From positions 1-64,000 of the forward strand of contig JAEEIL010000032.1 of assembly GCA_016281355.1 (NCBI GenBank): a stretch of 64,000 nucleotides of DNA, given 5' to 3'. Numbering within the stretch: the stretch's first letter is position 1; every line of letters starts with the position of its first letter. This document shows positions 1 through 7,417 of the stretch, in pieces. This DNA is from Elusimicrobiaceae bacterium. GTDB taxonomy: Bacteria > Elusimicrobiota > Elusimicrobia > Elusimicrobiales > Elusimicrobiaceae. Below the pieces are notes generated by a model. It did not search any database. It saw only the letters and a program-made list of their open reading frames with translations, and was not told the origin of the DNA. The position numbers were made by a program, and so were the translations under genes.

Positions 1-55
1 AAGTTTTGATTGCTTCAGTTAATTTAATGTTTTTTGCTGTGATTTTGAGTTTCAT
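1..55 (-). CDS. hpf: Ribosome hibernation promoting factor HPF/RaiA, N-terminal fragment
   Basis: Only the first 18 codons lie in the window; the rest runs off the left edge. They read MKLKITAKNIKLTEAIKT, which matches the opening strand and helix of HPF/RaiA/YfiA proteins. These bind the 30S subunit and inactivate or dimerise ribosomes in stationary phase. The ATG at 55 is preceded by a strong Shine-Dalgarno (AGGAGG within 61-68 on the minus strand) at normal spacing. Whether it is the short or long (dimerising) form cannot be seen. Identification rests on a short stretch, so it is likely but not certain. Confidence 0.6.
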   Translation of the reverse strand, partial: MKLKITAKNIKLTEAIKT

Positions 56-85
56 AGTTACTCCTCCTGTAACATATATATTATA

Positions 86-114
86 ATTAAAACATTTTAT
101 ATGTGCTCCGTCAA
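86..114 (-). promoter_or_regulatory. Possible sigma70 promoter of hpf
   Basis: On the minus strand TTGACG (114-109) is followed after 17 nt by TTTAAT (91-86). A second candidate -10, TATAAT, lies at 85-80 but lacks a well-placed -35. The region is very AT-rich, so this is a weak prediction. Confidence 0.3.
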
Positions 115-121
115 GTGTTTA

Positions 122-150
122 TTGCATAAAATTTAAAAATTTGCTACTAT
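122..150 (+). promoter_or_regulatory. Probable promoter upstream of the portal gene
   Basis: TTGCAT (122-127), a 17-nt spacer, and the extended -10 TGCTACTAT (142-150) give a reasonable sigma70-type promoter. The TGC extension is the same as at several other promoters in this window. The predicted start is near 157, directly at the base of the hairpin at 159-187. Confidence 0.45.
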
Positions 151-158
151 CGTTTTGG

Positions 159-193
159 GAGTGCCGCCTAAAATTAGGTTGGCACTCTTTTTT
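159..193 (+). terminator. Intrinsic-terminator-like hairpin at the start of the portal leader
   Basis: GAGTGCC (159-165) pairs with GGCACTC (181-187), with a further inner pairing CCTA/TAGG. A run of six T (188-193) follows. By form it is a Rho-independent terminator. It sits only about 2 nt after the predicted start site and about 50 nt before the portal ATG, so there is no gene upstream on this strand for it to terminate. Confidence 0.6.
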
Positions 194-239
194 GCTCAAA
201 TAATCTACCAAGTTGCCCGCCCTAAAAAGCCAAAAATAA

Positions 240-1424
240 ATGAATATACTTCAAAAAATACTAAAAAATATCAAAACAAAAACTGCACCTGCCGTAATGC
301 AATTTGCACCAAGCATTCTGCAAGGGCAGAATTTGCCAAACCCCTCAAGCCATAATTACAGCCCATATGTTGATAGTTACGGCTCAAAAGCATGGGTTTA
401 TGCTTGCGTAAACGCGATAGCGGAAACAACTTCCGCGGCAGACTTTGTCCTAAAAAACAAGCAAGGCGAAATTATTCAAAGCCACCCTGCCCTTGACTTA
501 ATGTACCGCCCAAATAAATTTATGAGCGGCCGCACTTTACGCCAATGGATTATTGCAAGTTTGGAACTGACCGGGAACGCTTATATTTTAAAAGATTCGC
601 AGCTGCCCGACGGTACACCAACGGAAATGTTCCCCCTCCTTTCGCAACTTGTGGAAATTATACCGGGCAAAAAATCTTCCGAACCTGTGGAAGGCTACAA
701 ATACCGCGCAGGTTCACAAACCGCATATTACAAGGCAAGTGATGTTATTCACTTTAAATATTTTAATCCGTTTGACTTTTTTTACGGCCTTTCCCCGATA
801 GCAGCGGCACGCGCAAGTTTAGATACACTTGAAAAAGCAGAATCTTATAACCGCGCTTTTTTTGAGCATGCAGGCGCACTATCCGGCTTGTTATATACCG
901 ACGGTAAACTTGACCCTGCCACGCGTTCGCGCATAATTAACAGTTGGAATGAAAAGTATCAGGGTGCCAAAAAAGCGCATAAAGTTGCTTTGCTTGAGGG
1001 CGGTTTAAAATGGCAAAATATCACCTTAAGCCAAAAGGATATGGACTTTATTGAAGCGATGAAAATGAGCCGTGAAACAATACTTTCCATCTTCCATGTT
1101 CCGCCGGCTTTAGTCGGGCTTTTTGAACAGGCACAACAGTTTAACACTAAAGAACAGCAGCGCATTTTTTGGCAACTTTGCATTTTGCCGAAACAAAGTT
1201 TAATGCTTGAAACACTTACGGAATTTTTACTTCCGCATTTTGACAAAACACAAACAATGTATTTTGATAAAGATATTTCCCAAGTTGCCTGCTTAAAAGA
1301 GGAAGAATTAGAACGCGCCCAAACAGCAAAAATTTACCATGAAATGGGCTATTCAGTATCGGAAATCGCACAAGCACTTGGTTTACCGTTTAGTACAAAA
1401 AAGAATCAAAGGAGCAAAAAATGA
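240..1424 (+). CDS. Phage portal protein, HK97 family
   Basis: A 394-residue protein with the pattern of HK97-type portal proteins (Phage_portal, PF04860). The N-terminal segment has the conserved VYACVNAIAE motif near residues 53-62. The middle has the SPIAAA helix, and the C-terminal half has the typical FHVPPALVG and FNTKEQQ..FW segments. Portals form the dodecameric DNA gate at a capsid vertex. There is no Shine-Dalgarno before ATG 240. The protease gene overlaps its last codons by 4 nt, the usual phage order. No terminase lies upstream and no capsid gene downstream. The frame is intact, and codon use looks like that of the neighbours. Confidence 0.9.
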   Translation: MNILQKILKNIKTKTAPAVMQFAPSILQGQNLPNPSSHNYSPYVDSYGSKAWVYACVNAIAETTSAADFVLKNKQGEIIQSHPALDLMYRPNKFMSGRTLRQWIIASLELTGNAYILKDSQLPDGTPTEMFPLLSQLVEIIPGKKSSEPVEGYKYRAGSQTAYYKASDVIHFKYFNPFDFFYGLSPIAAARASLDTLEKAESYNRAFFEHAGALSGLLYTDGKLDPATRSRIINSWNEKYQGAKKAHKVALLEGGLKWQNITLSQKDMDFIEAMKMSRETILSIFHVPPALVGLFEQAQQFNTKEQQRIFWQLCILPKQSLMLETLTEFLLPHFDKTQTMYFDKDISQVACLKEEELERAQTAKIYHEMGYSVSEIAQALGLPFSTKKNQRSKK

Positions 1425-2023
1425 AACATAAAATTTGCGGTACATTAAAAACACCGGCCCTAAAAATCTTACCTTTGCAAGACGCAACAGTTAAACAGGA
1501 AAACGGCCTTGTTTATATTGAGGGTTACGCAAACACCAAAAATTTAGCGGACCGCTACGGAGATATTCCTACAGTTTTAAAATCAAAACGCAATTTTGTT
1601 TATGAACTTACTGAATTTAAAAAGAATCCTGTTTTACTGATTGACCATGTAAACCAACTTGACCATTTAGCGGGCTCGGTGACAGAAATTTACGAAGATG
1701 AAAAGGGTTTATATTTTAAGGCTTTATTTTCCGCTTCAAACCACCCAACTATTGCACATGCACGCCAACTTTATAAAGAGGGGCATGCAAAAGGTATCAG
1801 TATTGCTGGGCGTTTTCATTACGAAGTTGCAACTGATCCGAGTTTGCTGACACTTGCGGAAATTTATGAGATTAGTTTAGTTGCCATCCCTGCCGATCCC
1901 CGAAGTTTAGCCACACCGATTAAAGATAATGACGACGAAGAACAACGCAAGAAGCAAGAAAAATCAAACCGCCAGAAACTTGAAAAAGAAATAAATGCCT
2001 GGTTAAAAGAACTTAGGAAATAA
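1421..2023 (+). CDS. Prohead maturation protease, HK97 family (U35)
   Basis: A 200-residue protein of the phage prohead protease family (PF04586), which cleaves scaffold and capsid N-termini during head maturation. The core has His76 in the LIDH motif and Ser127 in KGISIAG, matching the family's catalytic His and Ser. It also has the EISLVAIPADP strand near 151-161. The C-terminus is a short charged helix. ATG 1421 overlaps the portal stop (ATGA), so the two are translationally coupled. The major capsid gene that normally follows is absent. The next gene is on the other strand behind a terminator, so the substrate is missing locally. Confidence 0.88.
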   Translation: MKHKICGTLKTPALKILPLQDATVKQENGLVYIEGYANTKNLADRYGDIPTVLKSKRNFVYELTEFKKNPVLLIDHVNQLDHLAGSVTEIYEDEKGLYFKALFSASNHPTIAHARQLYKEGHAKGISIAGRFHYEVATDPSLLTLAEIYEISLVAIPADPRSLATPIKDNDDEEQRKKQEKSNRQKLEKEINAWLKELRK

Positions 2024-2026
2024 AAT

Positions 2027-2058
2027 AAAAAACCCCCGGCAAGAACTTACGCCGGGGG
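2027..2058 (-). terminator. Rho-independent terminator of the minus-strand cluster ending at 2074
   Basis: CCCCCGGC (2033-2040) and GCCGGGGG (2051-2058) form an 8-bp GC stem with a 10-nt loop. Read on the minus strand it is followed by six T, then ATTTT. There is no T-run on the plus side, so it serves the minus-strand genes rather than the phage pair. Confidence 0.8.
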
Positions 2059-2073
2059 AAATCTTAAAATAAA

Positions 2074-3000
2074 CTAAATATTCATAGTAGGCACTACCAC
2101 ATTACATACACTTTCGTCTTCATCTTGGCACATTATCATGCCGCTGAAACATTCTTTTTTGATAACATATTTTTGTGGTTTTGTACCTTCTATAATAACT
2201 TCACCTTCGTTATTAATTGAATAAGTAACACCTTTACCTACAAAAGAAGATCCTTGTACAGGATCACCGGAATCATCAACAAAATCTAAATCCAAATCTT
2301 CAAAATTATTCGTATATACATTATGTACTAAAAAGTATCTTTGCTGGGACATACAAATTGCCTGAGATAAGCCCATAGCTGCTTTAATATCTTTAGCCAT
2401 TTCCGCCTTTTTCTTCTTTTGTTCTTCATACAAAGGGGCGTATTTTTTGATTAATTCGTCCAAATTAGTAATCTCCGTAATTTGCCAATACTCACCGCTT
2501 TGTTTCATCTTTAACATAAGGGTTGTTTCTGTGTTGTTCATGTAAGGTTTAGCTTCTTCGGGTACTAAATTTTTATCTACTGCAAATTTTTTGGCATCCT
2601 CAAAATTAATTGTAACTTTTGCGGTAGCAATACCGTCTTTGTTGGTTAAAATTTTGTATTCTTTTACTTTAACTAATTTCGCATACTCTTTATATTCTGA
2701 ATCTGCCGCCTGCCTTATGCCTTCTAAAATAAACTGTTTGGCAATAGGCACAATAATCATTTTTGCAGCAGCAACTCCCATAATTTCTTGTTTGGAAAGA
2801 CCGTTAATTTCTTGCTTTGCGGCGACATCAATCGCACCGTTTATAACGGAACTTATGTCTATATATTTATCTACGCCGTCAGCATTACAGTTTTGTAAAG
2901 CATTACCTGTTGCGATTAAGGAATCCTTCGGGTTTGGGCCCCTTTGGCAAGCGGACATAACACATATCAAACCTACAAACACTGCAAATAACTTTTTCAT
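2074..3000 (-). CDS. Lipoprotein with C-terminal pilin-head-like module
   Basis: A 308-residue predicted lipoprotein: a lysine-start signal peptide ends in a lipobox (VMSAC, Cys18). Residues about 25-200 form an alpha/beta domain that I cannot assign; the layout is loosely like small NTF2/DUF2939-type lipoprotein domains. Residues about 205-308 resemble the globular head of this lineage's type IV pilins: a helix with SQQRYFLVHNVYT, an FEDLDLDF turn, a KYVIKKEC strand, and a C-terminal Cys pair (MCQ...SVC). The prepilin leader is absent, so it cannot be assembled as a pilin. GAGGT precedes ATG 3000. It follows the 3065-4015 gene, which carries two copies of the same module, and ends at the terminator at 2027-2058. 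Function unknown. Confidence 0.6.
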   Translation of the reverse strand: MKKLFAVFVGLICVMSACQRGPNPKDSLIATGNALQNCNADGVDKYIDISSVINGAIDVAAKQEINGLSKQEIMGVAAAKMIIVPIAKQFILEGIRQAADSEYKEYAKLVKVKEYKILTNKDGIATAKVTINFEDAKKFAVDKNLVPEEAKPYMNNTETTLMLKMKQSGEYWQITEITNLDELIKKYAPLYEEQKKKKAEMAKDIKAAMGLSQAICMSQQRYFLVHNVYTNNFEDLDLDFVDDSGDPVQGSSFVGKGVTYSINNEGEVIIEGTKPQKYVIKKECFSGMIMCQDEDESVCNVVVPTMNI

Positions 3001-3064
3001 TTTATTACCTCTTTTTTAGAATTATTACAATTCAGTATACAAAATATTTAACTTGGTGTGTACA

Positions 3065-4015
3065 TTAGATAGATTTTGACGTCATACCCATTTCTTCACA
3101 AGCACCGCTTTTTATATCCCGGCAAATTATTTCACTTGTCTTATAGTGCGTTTCAAGTATAAACTCTTGCGGTTTAGTTACGGTCGCTTTTTCTTTGTCT
3201 TTTATGGAATATATCATACCATCTTTTGTCGTAAAACTTGAAGTATCTTTATATACTATTTCCCCAAAATCATCCCAAATTAAATTTAATTTACTAAGGT
3301 CATCTGTGTATTCCCCATTTGACTTGTACTTAGAATAGTTAAACTGCGCATTGCTTATTGAACCCAACAATTTAGAACGTTTGGCAAGTTTTAGGAACTT
3401 TTCCCTTTGTTCCACCAGTTGTTCTTCGGTTAACCCTGCTCTTTGGGACCCCGTTACCTGTTGCTGTGGCTTTGCCTGTTCAGTTTTATTAGGGAAGACT
3501 GGTTTATATTCGGCAGGTCTAGACACTACGCCCATTTCATCGCAACTGCCGGTACCGTTATCTTTGCAAACTAATTCCATTGTTTTGTAATATTCTTCAA
3601 GCACATATTTTTGGGGTTCGGTTGCAGTTGCTTTCTCTTTATCTATGGCATATATTATGCCGCTATCTACTGTAAAACTAGAAGTTTCTTTTGAGACAAT
3701 ACCCTTGACGTTATCTAAATTGAAATTCAATTTACTAAAATCATCCGTATATTCCCCATTGGCCTGATAATACTTATATTGGGAATAAGCTATTAAAGTT
3801 AGAACATCTGACCGTTCATGGAGTTTTCTTGCTTTTTCTTTTTGTGTTAATTTTGTCTTTTCCATTTCTGCGCCTTGCTTTTTCCAGCTTGCTTGTAGCT
3901 CGGCTACTTTTTCTTCTTGTTTTTTCCACTCCTTTTCATGTTCTGACCATTGTACATAGACAATACCTGCTATTAGTACCATCGGAATCATTATTGAAAT
4001 AAACATTTTTTTCAT
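3065..4015 (-). CDS. Membrane-anchored protein with two tandem pilin-head-like modules
   Basis: I start it at ATG 4015, which has AAGGAAAG upstream, rather than at a codon 27 nt earlier that lacks one; this gives 316 residues. Residues 4-22 form one N-terminal membrane anchor, and 23-66 a charged coiled coil. Two homologous modules follow, at about 69-163 and 213-312. Both contain NGEYTDD(F/L)SKLN, SSFT..(D/S)GxIY, DKEKAT.T.PQ(K/E), a tyrosine-rich strand and a paired Cys (150/158 and 298/306). They are joined by a Pro/Gln-rich linker. The modules resemble the heads of Elusimicrobium-type pilins without the pilin leader. Probably faces the periplasm. Function unknown. Confidence 0.6.
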   Translation of the reverse strand: MKKMFISIMIPMVLIAGIVYVQWSEHEKEWKKQEEKVAELQASWKKQGAEMEKTKLTQKEKARKLHERSDVLTLIAYSQYKYYQANGEYTDDFSKLNFNLDNVKGIVSKETSSFTVDSGIIYAIDKEKATATEPQKYVLEEYYKTMELVCKDNGTGSCDEMGVVSRPAEYKPVFPNKTEQAKPQQQVTGSQRAGLTEEQLVEQREKFLKLAKRSKLLGSISNAQFNYSKYKSNGEYTDDLSKLNLIWDDFGEIVYKDTSSFTTKDGMIYSIKDKEKATVTKPQEFILETHYKTSEIICRDIKSGACEEMGMTSKSI

Positions 4016-4052
4016 ATTCTTTCCTTTGTAAATTAATGCCACAAATATTAAT

Positions 4053-4748
4053 TTACTTTATCAGTTTTAAAGTACGAACAAGCAAACTTTTTAAAAAATA
4101 AACTTCACGTGTTGTTAAAGCGCTTTTTGCTTTGATTTCATTAAAATATTCCATACAGTTTTTATCGTTTAGCACAGGCGGGCGCGGAACTTTTTTTAAG
4201 AAATTTTGAAACTCTTTTTCAAAGATTGCATAATCACTTTGCTTGGCAATTTTCTCGCTTTTTATTGACGGGCGCGGAAAGTCATGTTTTGCAATTTCGT
4301 AACAACAAAGCATAAGTGCCTGCGCCAGATTTAATGATGGTATTTTTGGGTTTGTGGGTACATGCAAAATATAATTTGCAAGGGCAATATCTTCCGAACT
4401 TAAACCGGTTTTTTCCGAGCCGAAAACAATGGCGGTTTTACCGGTAAATTTAGGAATATAATTTGCAATTTCCGGCAAACTGATAACCTGGCGGTAAGCA
4501 ACGCGCCTGTCTAGCGAAGTAGTTGCAAGTATTGTGGAACAATCGGCAACTGCACTTTTTAAATCTTCATAGACTTTTGCTTTTTTTAAGATATGGCTTG
4601 CGTGAACTGCGGTAACCGCCTCTTTCCACGAAGGTGCATAAGGTTTGACAAGCCTTAAATCTTTAAAGCCAAAATTACCCATCGCGCGTGCGCAAGCACC
4701 AATGTTTAAAGGGTTTCTTGGACGGACTAAAATAAAAACAGGTTTCAT
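4053..4748 (-). CDS. trmJ: SPOUT-class RNA 2'-O-methyltransferase, TrmJ-like
   Basis: A 231-residue SpoU/TrmH-superfamily methyltransferase. The three SPOUT motifs are clear: NIGACARAMGNFGF near residues 15-28, VFGSEKTGLS near 108-117 and PSLNLAQA near 137-144. TrmJ methylates the 2'-OH of nucleotide 32 in some tRNAs, using SAM bound in the knotted C-terminal half. The length fits TrmJ/LasT proteins, and the C-terminal helix is the dimer extension. Its ATG overlaps the stop of cyuA (TAATG). Exact target nucleotide is inferred from family only. Confidence 0.82.
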   Translation of the reverse strand: MKPVFILVRPRNPLNIGACARAMGNFGFKDLRLVKPYAPSWKEAVTAVHASHILKKAKVYEDLKSAVADCSTILATTSLDRRVAYRQVISLPEIANYIPKFTGKTAIVFGSEKTGLSSEDIALANYILHVPTNPKIPSLNLAQALMLCCYEIAKHDFPRPSIKSEKIAKQSDYAIFEKEFQNFLKKVPRPPVLNDKNCMEYFNEIKAKSALTTREVYFLKSLLVRTLKLIK

Positions 4749-6028
4749 TATTTTATTTTTTCCTTCATTATACTGACGATAGTACTATCTACCTTCAGCA
4801 TGCCGACATTTGAAATTTTACTTAAATTTTGAATAGTCTTTTCAGCACTTTTACCAACAAAGCCCTCTGCTTCCGTTATGCCGTAATGCTTAATGCCCAT
4901 AAAAGCAGAGCGTAAAGCACTGTCAACTGAACTGACAACTTTTAAAGCACAACCGCTTTTTGCACCGTCGCAAAGCATACCGCCGATATCGCTAATAATA
5001 TTATTTATGGCAAGTGTTATTGCTTTAATATCTGCACCTTTTTGTTGATAAACCAAAGCGGCCGCAGCACCAACACCTGCCGCAATTGCGCAACCGCAAA
5101 TAGGGGCAAGTTCGCCGGTAAAAACTTTAACATAACCGTTTAACAAGTGGGAAAGTGCTATACTTTTTAAAATTCTATCCTCTTTAATTTTTAACTGTTT
5201 ACCGACGTAATAAGGAACTAAAATCGCTACTATTCCCTGATTACCTGAACCGCCGGAACTCATTACCGGATAACAAAAACCATCCATACGGCCGTCAGCT
5301 GCTTGAGCGCATAAAATTTTGGTATCGGTAACTAAATCTTTAGTGAGGATTTTTTGCCTAACTAAATTTTTTAAATAGAAGCCGACTTTTTCTAAACTTT
5401 CCCCTTTCCGTGATGCGGCCAAATTCATAACAACACCTTGTTTGATATAGGCTAAATCTTCCTTATCGGCATGTTCCGCGCAATTAATTAAGTCGGCAAT
5501 CTTTGTTTCCTTCAAAATTTGCAAATAAGAGTTTTTTTGTATTTTTTGCTTTTTTTCTTTTAAAACTTTACTGTTTAAAGAAAGGTAACATATATCCTGA
5601 TGTCCACCTGAAATTATGCATTTAACCTTGCTACCATTTTCCCCAACAACGTTAACACAAATATAAAAACCTTTTTTCGCAACAGTGTTTAAAATAACGC
5701 GTTTTTGCTTAATAAGCCCTAAGGCTTTGTCCAAAGTTTTAGGTGTAACACTTTTTAAAAGTTCCATTTTTTGTTTTGGGTTTTTAAGAACCAAACCCAA
5801 AGCTGCTGCTACCAAATTACCGCGAAGCCCACCTGTATTAGGAACTTTTACACCAAGCCCGTTTTTAAAAGTCGCCCCGTCTAAAAATAAAGTAGCTTTT
5901 TTAATGTCTTCTTTTTTTAAAACACTTGCTGCAGTAGCTGCGGCCAGTGCGACAGATACCGGCTCTGTACACCCTAAAGCCGGGTATACTTGATGTTTTA
6001 AAACTTCTTTCAGCAAATTTGTTTTCAT
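4748..6028 (-). CDS. cyuA: L-cysteine desulfidase (CyuA / UPF0597 family)
   Basis: A 426-residue UPF0597 protein, homologous to E. coli CyuA (YhaM) and archaeal L-cysteine desulfidase. These break L-cysteine to pyruvate, ammonia and sulfide with a [4Fe-4S] cluster. Seen here are Cys20 in PALGCTEPV, SSGGSGNQG near 258-266, and the cluster cysteines in the PICGC (311/313) and GMLCDGAKSGC (353, 360) motifs, as the family requires. The pathway is anaerobic and oxygen-sensitive, fitting a strictly anaerobic gut organism. The gene overlaps radC upstream by 4 nt (ATGA) and trmJ downstream. Serine-type deamination cannot be ruled out from sequence. Confidence 0.82.
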   Translation of the reverse strand: MKTNLLKEVLKHQVYPALGCTEPVSVALAAATAASVLKKEDIKKATLFLDGATFKNGLGVKVPNTGGLRGNLVAAALGLVLKNPKQKMELLKSVTPKTLDKALGLIKQKRVILNTVAKKGFYICVNVVGENGSKVKCIISGGHQDICYLSLNSKVLKEKKQKIQKNSYLQILKETKIADLINCAEHADKEDLAYIKQGVVMNLAASRKGESLEKVGFYLKNLVRQKILTKDLVTDTKILCAQAADGRMDGFCYPVMSSGGSGNQGIVAILVPYYVGKQLKIKEDRILKSIALSHLLNGYVKVFTGELAPICGCAIAAGVGAAAALVYQQKGADIKAITLAINNIISDIGGMLCDGAKSGCALKVVSSVDSALRSAFMGIKHYGITEAEGFVGKSAEKTIQNLSKISNVGMLKVDSTIVSIMKEKIK

Positions 6029-6723
6029 AAAAATAATTTTGGTTTTTCTATATAAGTACCACTTTCAAAACTATAAATTTTACCGTTACCGACTATAATA
6101 TGATCCACCATTTTAACGGACAAAATATTCAAAATATTTTTTAAATTATCCGTCATAAATTTATCTTCCATTGATGGGCTTGGATCACCTGATGGGTGAT
6201 TATGTACACATATTATATATTTTGCACCGTGTTTTAATATCAATTCAATAAGTTTACGCGGATATACGGTTGTATTATCGATATTGCCTTCAGATAAAAT
6301 TTCAGAAGCTATTAACCGAAGTTTTATATCCAGAAACAGAACTTCAAAACATTCTTGTTTTTTATTTTGAAGATGTGTCATACAATAATTGTAAAGTTCT
6401 TCTTGATTGGAAATACTTCTGCGGTTTTTAACTTTATCAAAACTATGGCGGGTTATAATTTCCCTTACAATATTTATAAGTAAAGCACTTTGCGGGCCAA
6501 GACCTTTTACTTTTTGAAGTTCAAAATTATTTGCTTCCAAAACTCCGCTTAAAGAACCAAAAGTTTTAAGCAAAGCCCAAGCAAGTTTTTTAGTATCTTT
6601 ACGCGGTATAGAATAAGTTAAAAGAAGTTCCAAAACCTCGTGATCCAAAAAAGGTTTTAGCCCTTCCTTTTTAAATTTGTTTTTAATGCGTTCCCTATGC
6701 CCGATATATGACGGTTTTTCCAT
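6025..6723 (-). CDS. radC: RadC-family JAMM/MPN-domain protein
   Basis: A 232-residue RadC-family protein: an N-terminal helix-hairpin-helix region (KGLGPQSA near 69-76) and a C-terminal JAB/MPN domain with the metal motif HNHPSGDPSPSMED. The HxH...D arrangement predicts a zinc-dependent hydrolase fold. RadC's physiological role is unsettled despite its DNA-repair name. The first ATG has no Shine-Dalgarno; a TATAAT sits exactly 6 nt upstream, so the mRNA probably starts at the start codon. It heads the minus-strand run radC-cyuA-trmJ. Confidence 0.88.
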   Translation of the reverse strand: MEKPSYIGHRERIKNKFKKEGLKPFLDHEVLELLLTYSIPRKDTKKLAWALLKTFGSLSGVLEANNFELQKVKGLGPQSALLINIVREIITRHSFDKVKNRRSISNQEELYNYCMTHLQNKKQECFEVLFLDIKLRLIASEILSEGNIDNTTVYPRKLIELILKHGAKYIICVHNHPSGDPSPSMEDKFMTDNLKNILNILSVKMVDHIIVGNGKIYSFESGTYIEKPKLFL

Positions 6724-6729
6724 ATAAAC

Positions 6730-6735
6730 ATTATA
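6730..6735 (-). promoter_or_regulatory. -10 box placing radC transcription at its start codon
   Basis: TATAAT on the minus strand (6735-6730), then GTTTAT and the ATG at 6723. The 6-nt gap puts the expected start site on or next to the A of ATG. No convincing -35 is visible. Confidence 0.5.
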
Positions 6736-6762
6736 CTTTTTTTACACATAAAATTTATACAT

Positions 6763-6798
6763 AAAAAGAGCAGGCTCAGTTATCCACCGAACCTGCCC
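6763..6798 (-). terminator. Intrinsic terminator of the structured RNA
   Basis: GGGCAGGUUC (6798-6789) pairs over 10 bp, with two G-U pairs, to GAGCCUGCUC (6777-6768) around an 11-nt loop, followed by five U. It lies 40 nt upstream of radC. Confidence 0.85.
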
Positions 6799-7167
6799 TA
6801 ACTACAACTGGAGTTATCCTCCATATACTACTCCTTCCCTTCTAACTTCAGCGGTAATCCCTACCGCCACCTTCGGCAAACGGGGGTAAACGCACCGCAC
6901 CGCCGCCCTAAGCAGCCCAGACACAGAACCAACCGCGCCCGAACCACACTCGCAAGAGAAACAACCCAAGAAACCTACGCAACTTGCGCTACTTCCCTCA
7001 CTTGCAAGCCCCACAACCGGCACCCTCACGGGATTTCCGCCGGCACAGGCAATCACCCAAAATCACAGCAACCGCCCGAAAAGAGCCCACCCAAAAATCT
7101 GCGGGTAGCCCTCTTTTTTAGAGTTGGAAACGCTTATAAAAATCTAAGCCCCTTATTTGCTACCCGT
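6763..7167 (-). ncRNA. Unidentified large structured RNA, about 405 nt
   Basis: This minus-strand segment is much richer in G+C than anything around it and is bounded by a strong promoter (7174-7201) and an intrinsic terminator (6763-6798). The 5' end CGGGUAGC (7166-7159) pairs with GCUACCCG (7109-7102), closing a domain with hairpins GCUUA/UAAGC and CUCU/AGAG. Further hairpins seen are CCGGC/GCCGG enclosing UCCC-GUGA-GGG (a GNRA loop), CUUGC/GCAAG, GCGGUA/UACCGC and GGAG/CUCC. I found no RNase P P4 motif, no tmRNA tag or tRNA-like end, no SRP domain IV and no group II domain V. An 80-codon open frame inside it lacks a ribosome site and has abnormal composition. Identity unknown. Confidence 0.7.
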
Positions 7168-7173
7168 ACTCAT

Positions 7174-7201
7174 AGTATAAGGGTTTTTTCAAATTTGTCA
7201 A
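7174..7201 (-). promoter_or_regulatory. Sigma70 promoter of the structured RNA
   Basis: On the minus strand a perfect TTGACA (7201-7196), a 16-nt spacer and TATACT (7179-7174). This is the best-matching promoter in the window. The start is predicted near 7167, just before the 5' strand of the closing stem. Confidence 0.8.
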
Positions 7202-7319
7202 GGGGGTAACTTTTCGACGATAAGCCCAAAATTATTTATTAATTTACATCAAAATTATAAAAATTCATTATTTATGAGTTAAAGAATCGTATTCTTATTA
7301 ATAAATCAGTTAAAATATT

Positions 7320-7328
7320 TGGTATAAT
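7320..7328 (+). promoter_or_regulatory. Extended -10 of tRNA-Ala
   Basis: TGGTATAAT ends 8 nt before the tRNA 5' base. No good -35 hexamer is visible 17 nt upstream, but the TGG extension can compensate. Confidence 0.55.
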
Positions 7329-7336
7329 ATATATAC

Positions 7337-7412
7337 GGGCCTGTAGCTCAGCTGGGAGAGCGCCTGCATGGCATGCAGGAGGTCGCCGGTTCGATCCCGA
7401 CCAGGTCCACCA
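7337..7412 (+). tRNA. tRNA-Ala, anticodon GGC
   Basis: A full cloverleaf of 76 nt with encoded CCA. Acceptor GGGCCUG pairs with CAGGUCC, including the G3-U70 alanine identity pair. D arm is GCUC/GAGC. Anticodon stem CCUGC/GCAGG encloses loop AUGGCAU, anticodon GGC for GCC/GCU codons. The T arm has GGUUCGAUCCC. Confidence 0.97.
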
Positions 7413-7417
7413 TTTTA

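Noticed and set aside
155-355. 66-codon frame overlapping the portal start
   Set aside because: Begins inside the leader hairpin, overlaps the portal gene in another frame, and has no recognisable features.
6814-7056. 80-codon open frame on the minus strand rich in Gly, Val, Cys and Arg
   Set aside because: It lies wholly inside the structured RNA, has no ribosome binding site, and its composition reflects the GC-rich RNA rather than a protein like the neighbours.
6763-7167. RNase P RNA, tmRNA, SRP RNA or 6S RNA as the identity of the structured RNA
   Set aside because: No GAGGAAAGUCC-type P4 strand, no ACAGA-type conserved 3' element, no tag frame or tRNA-like ends, no SRP domain IV loop, and it is too long for 6S. 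A very divergent form remains possible.
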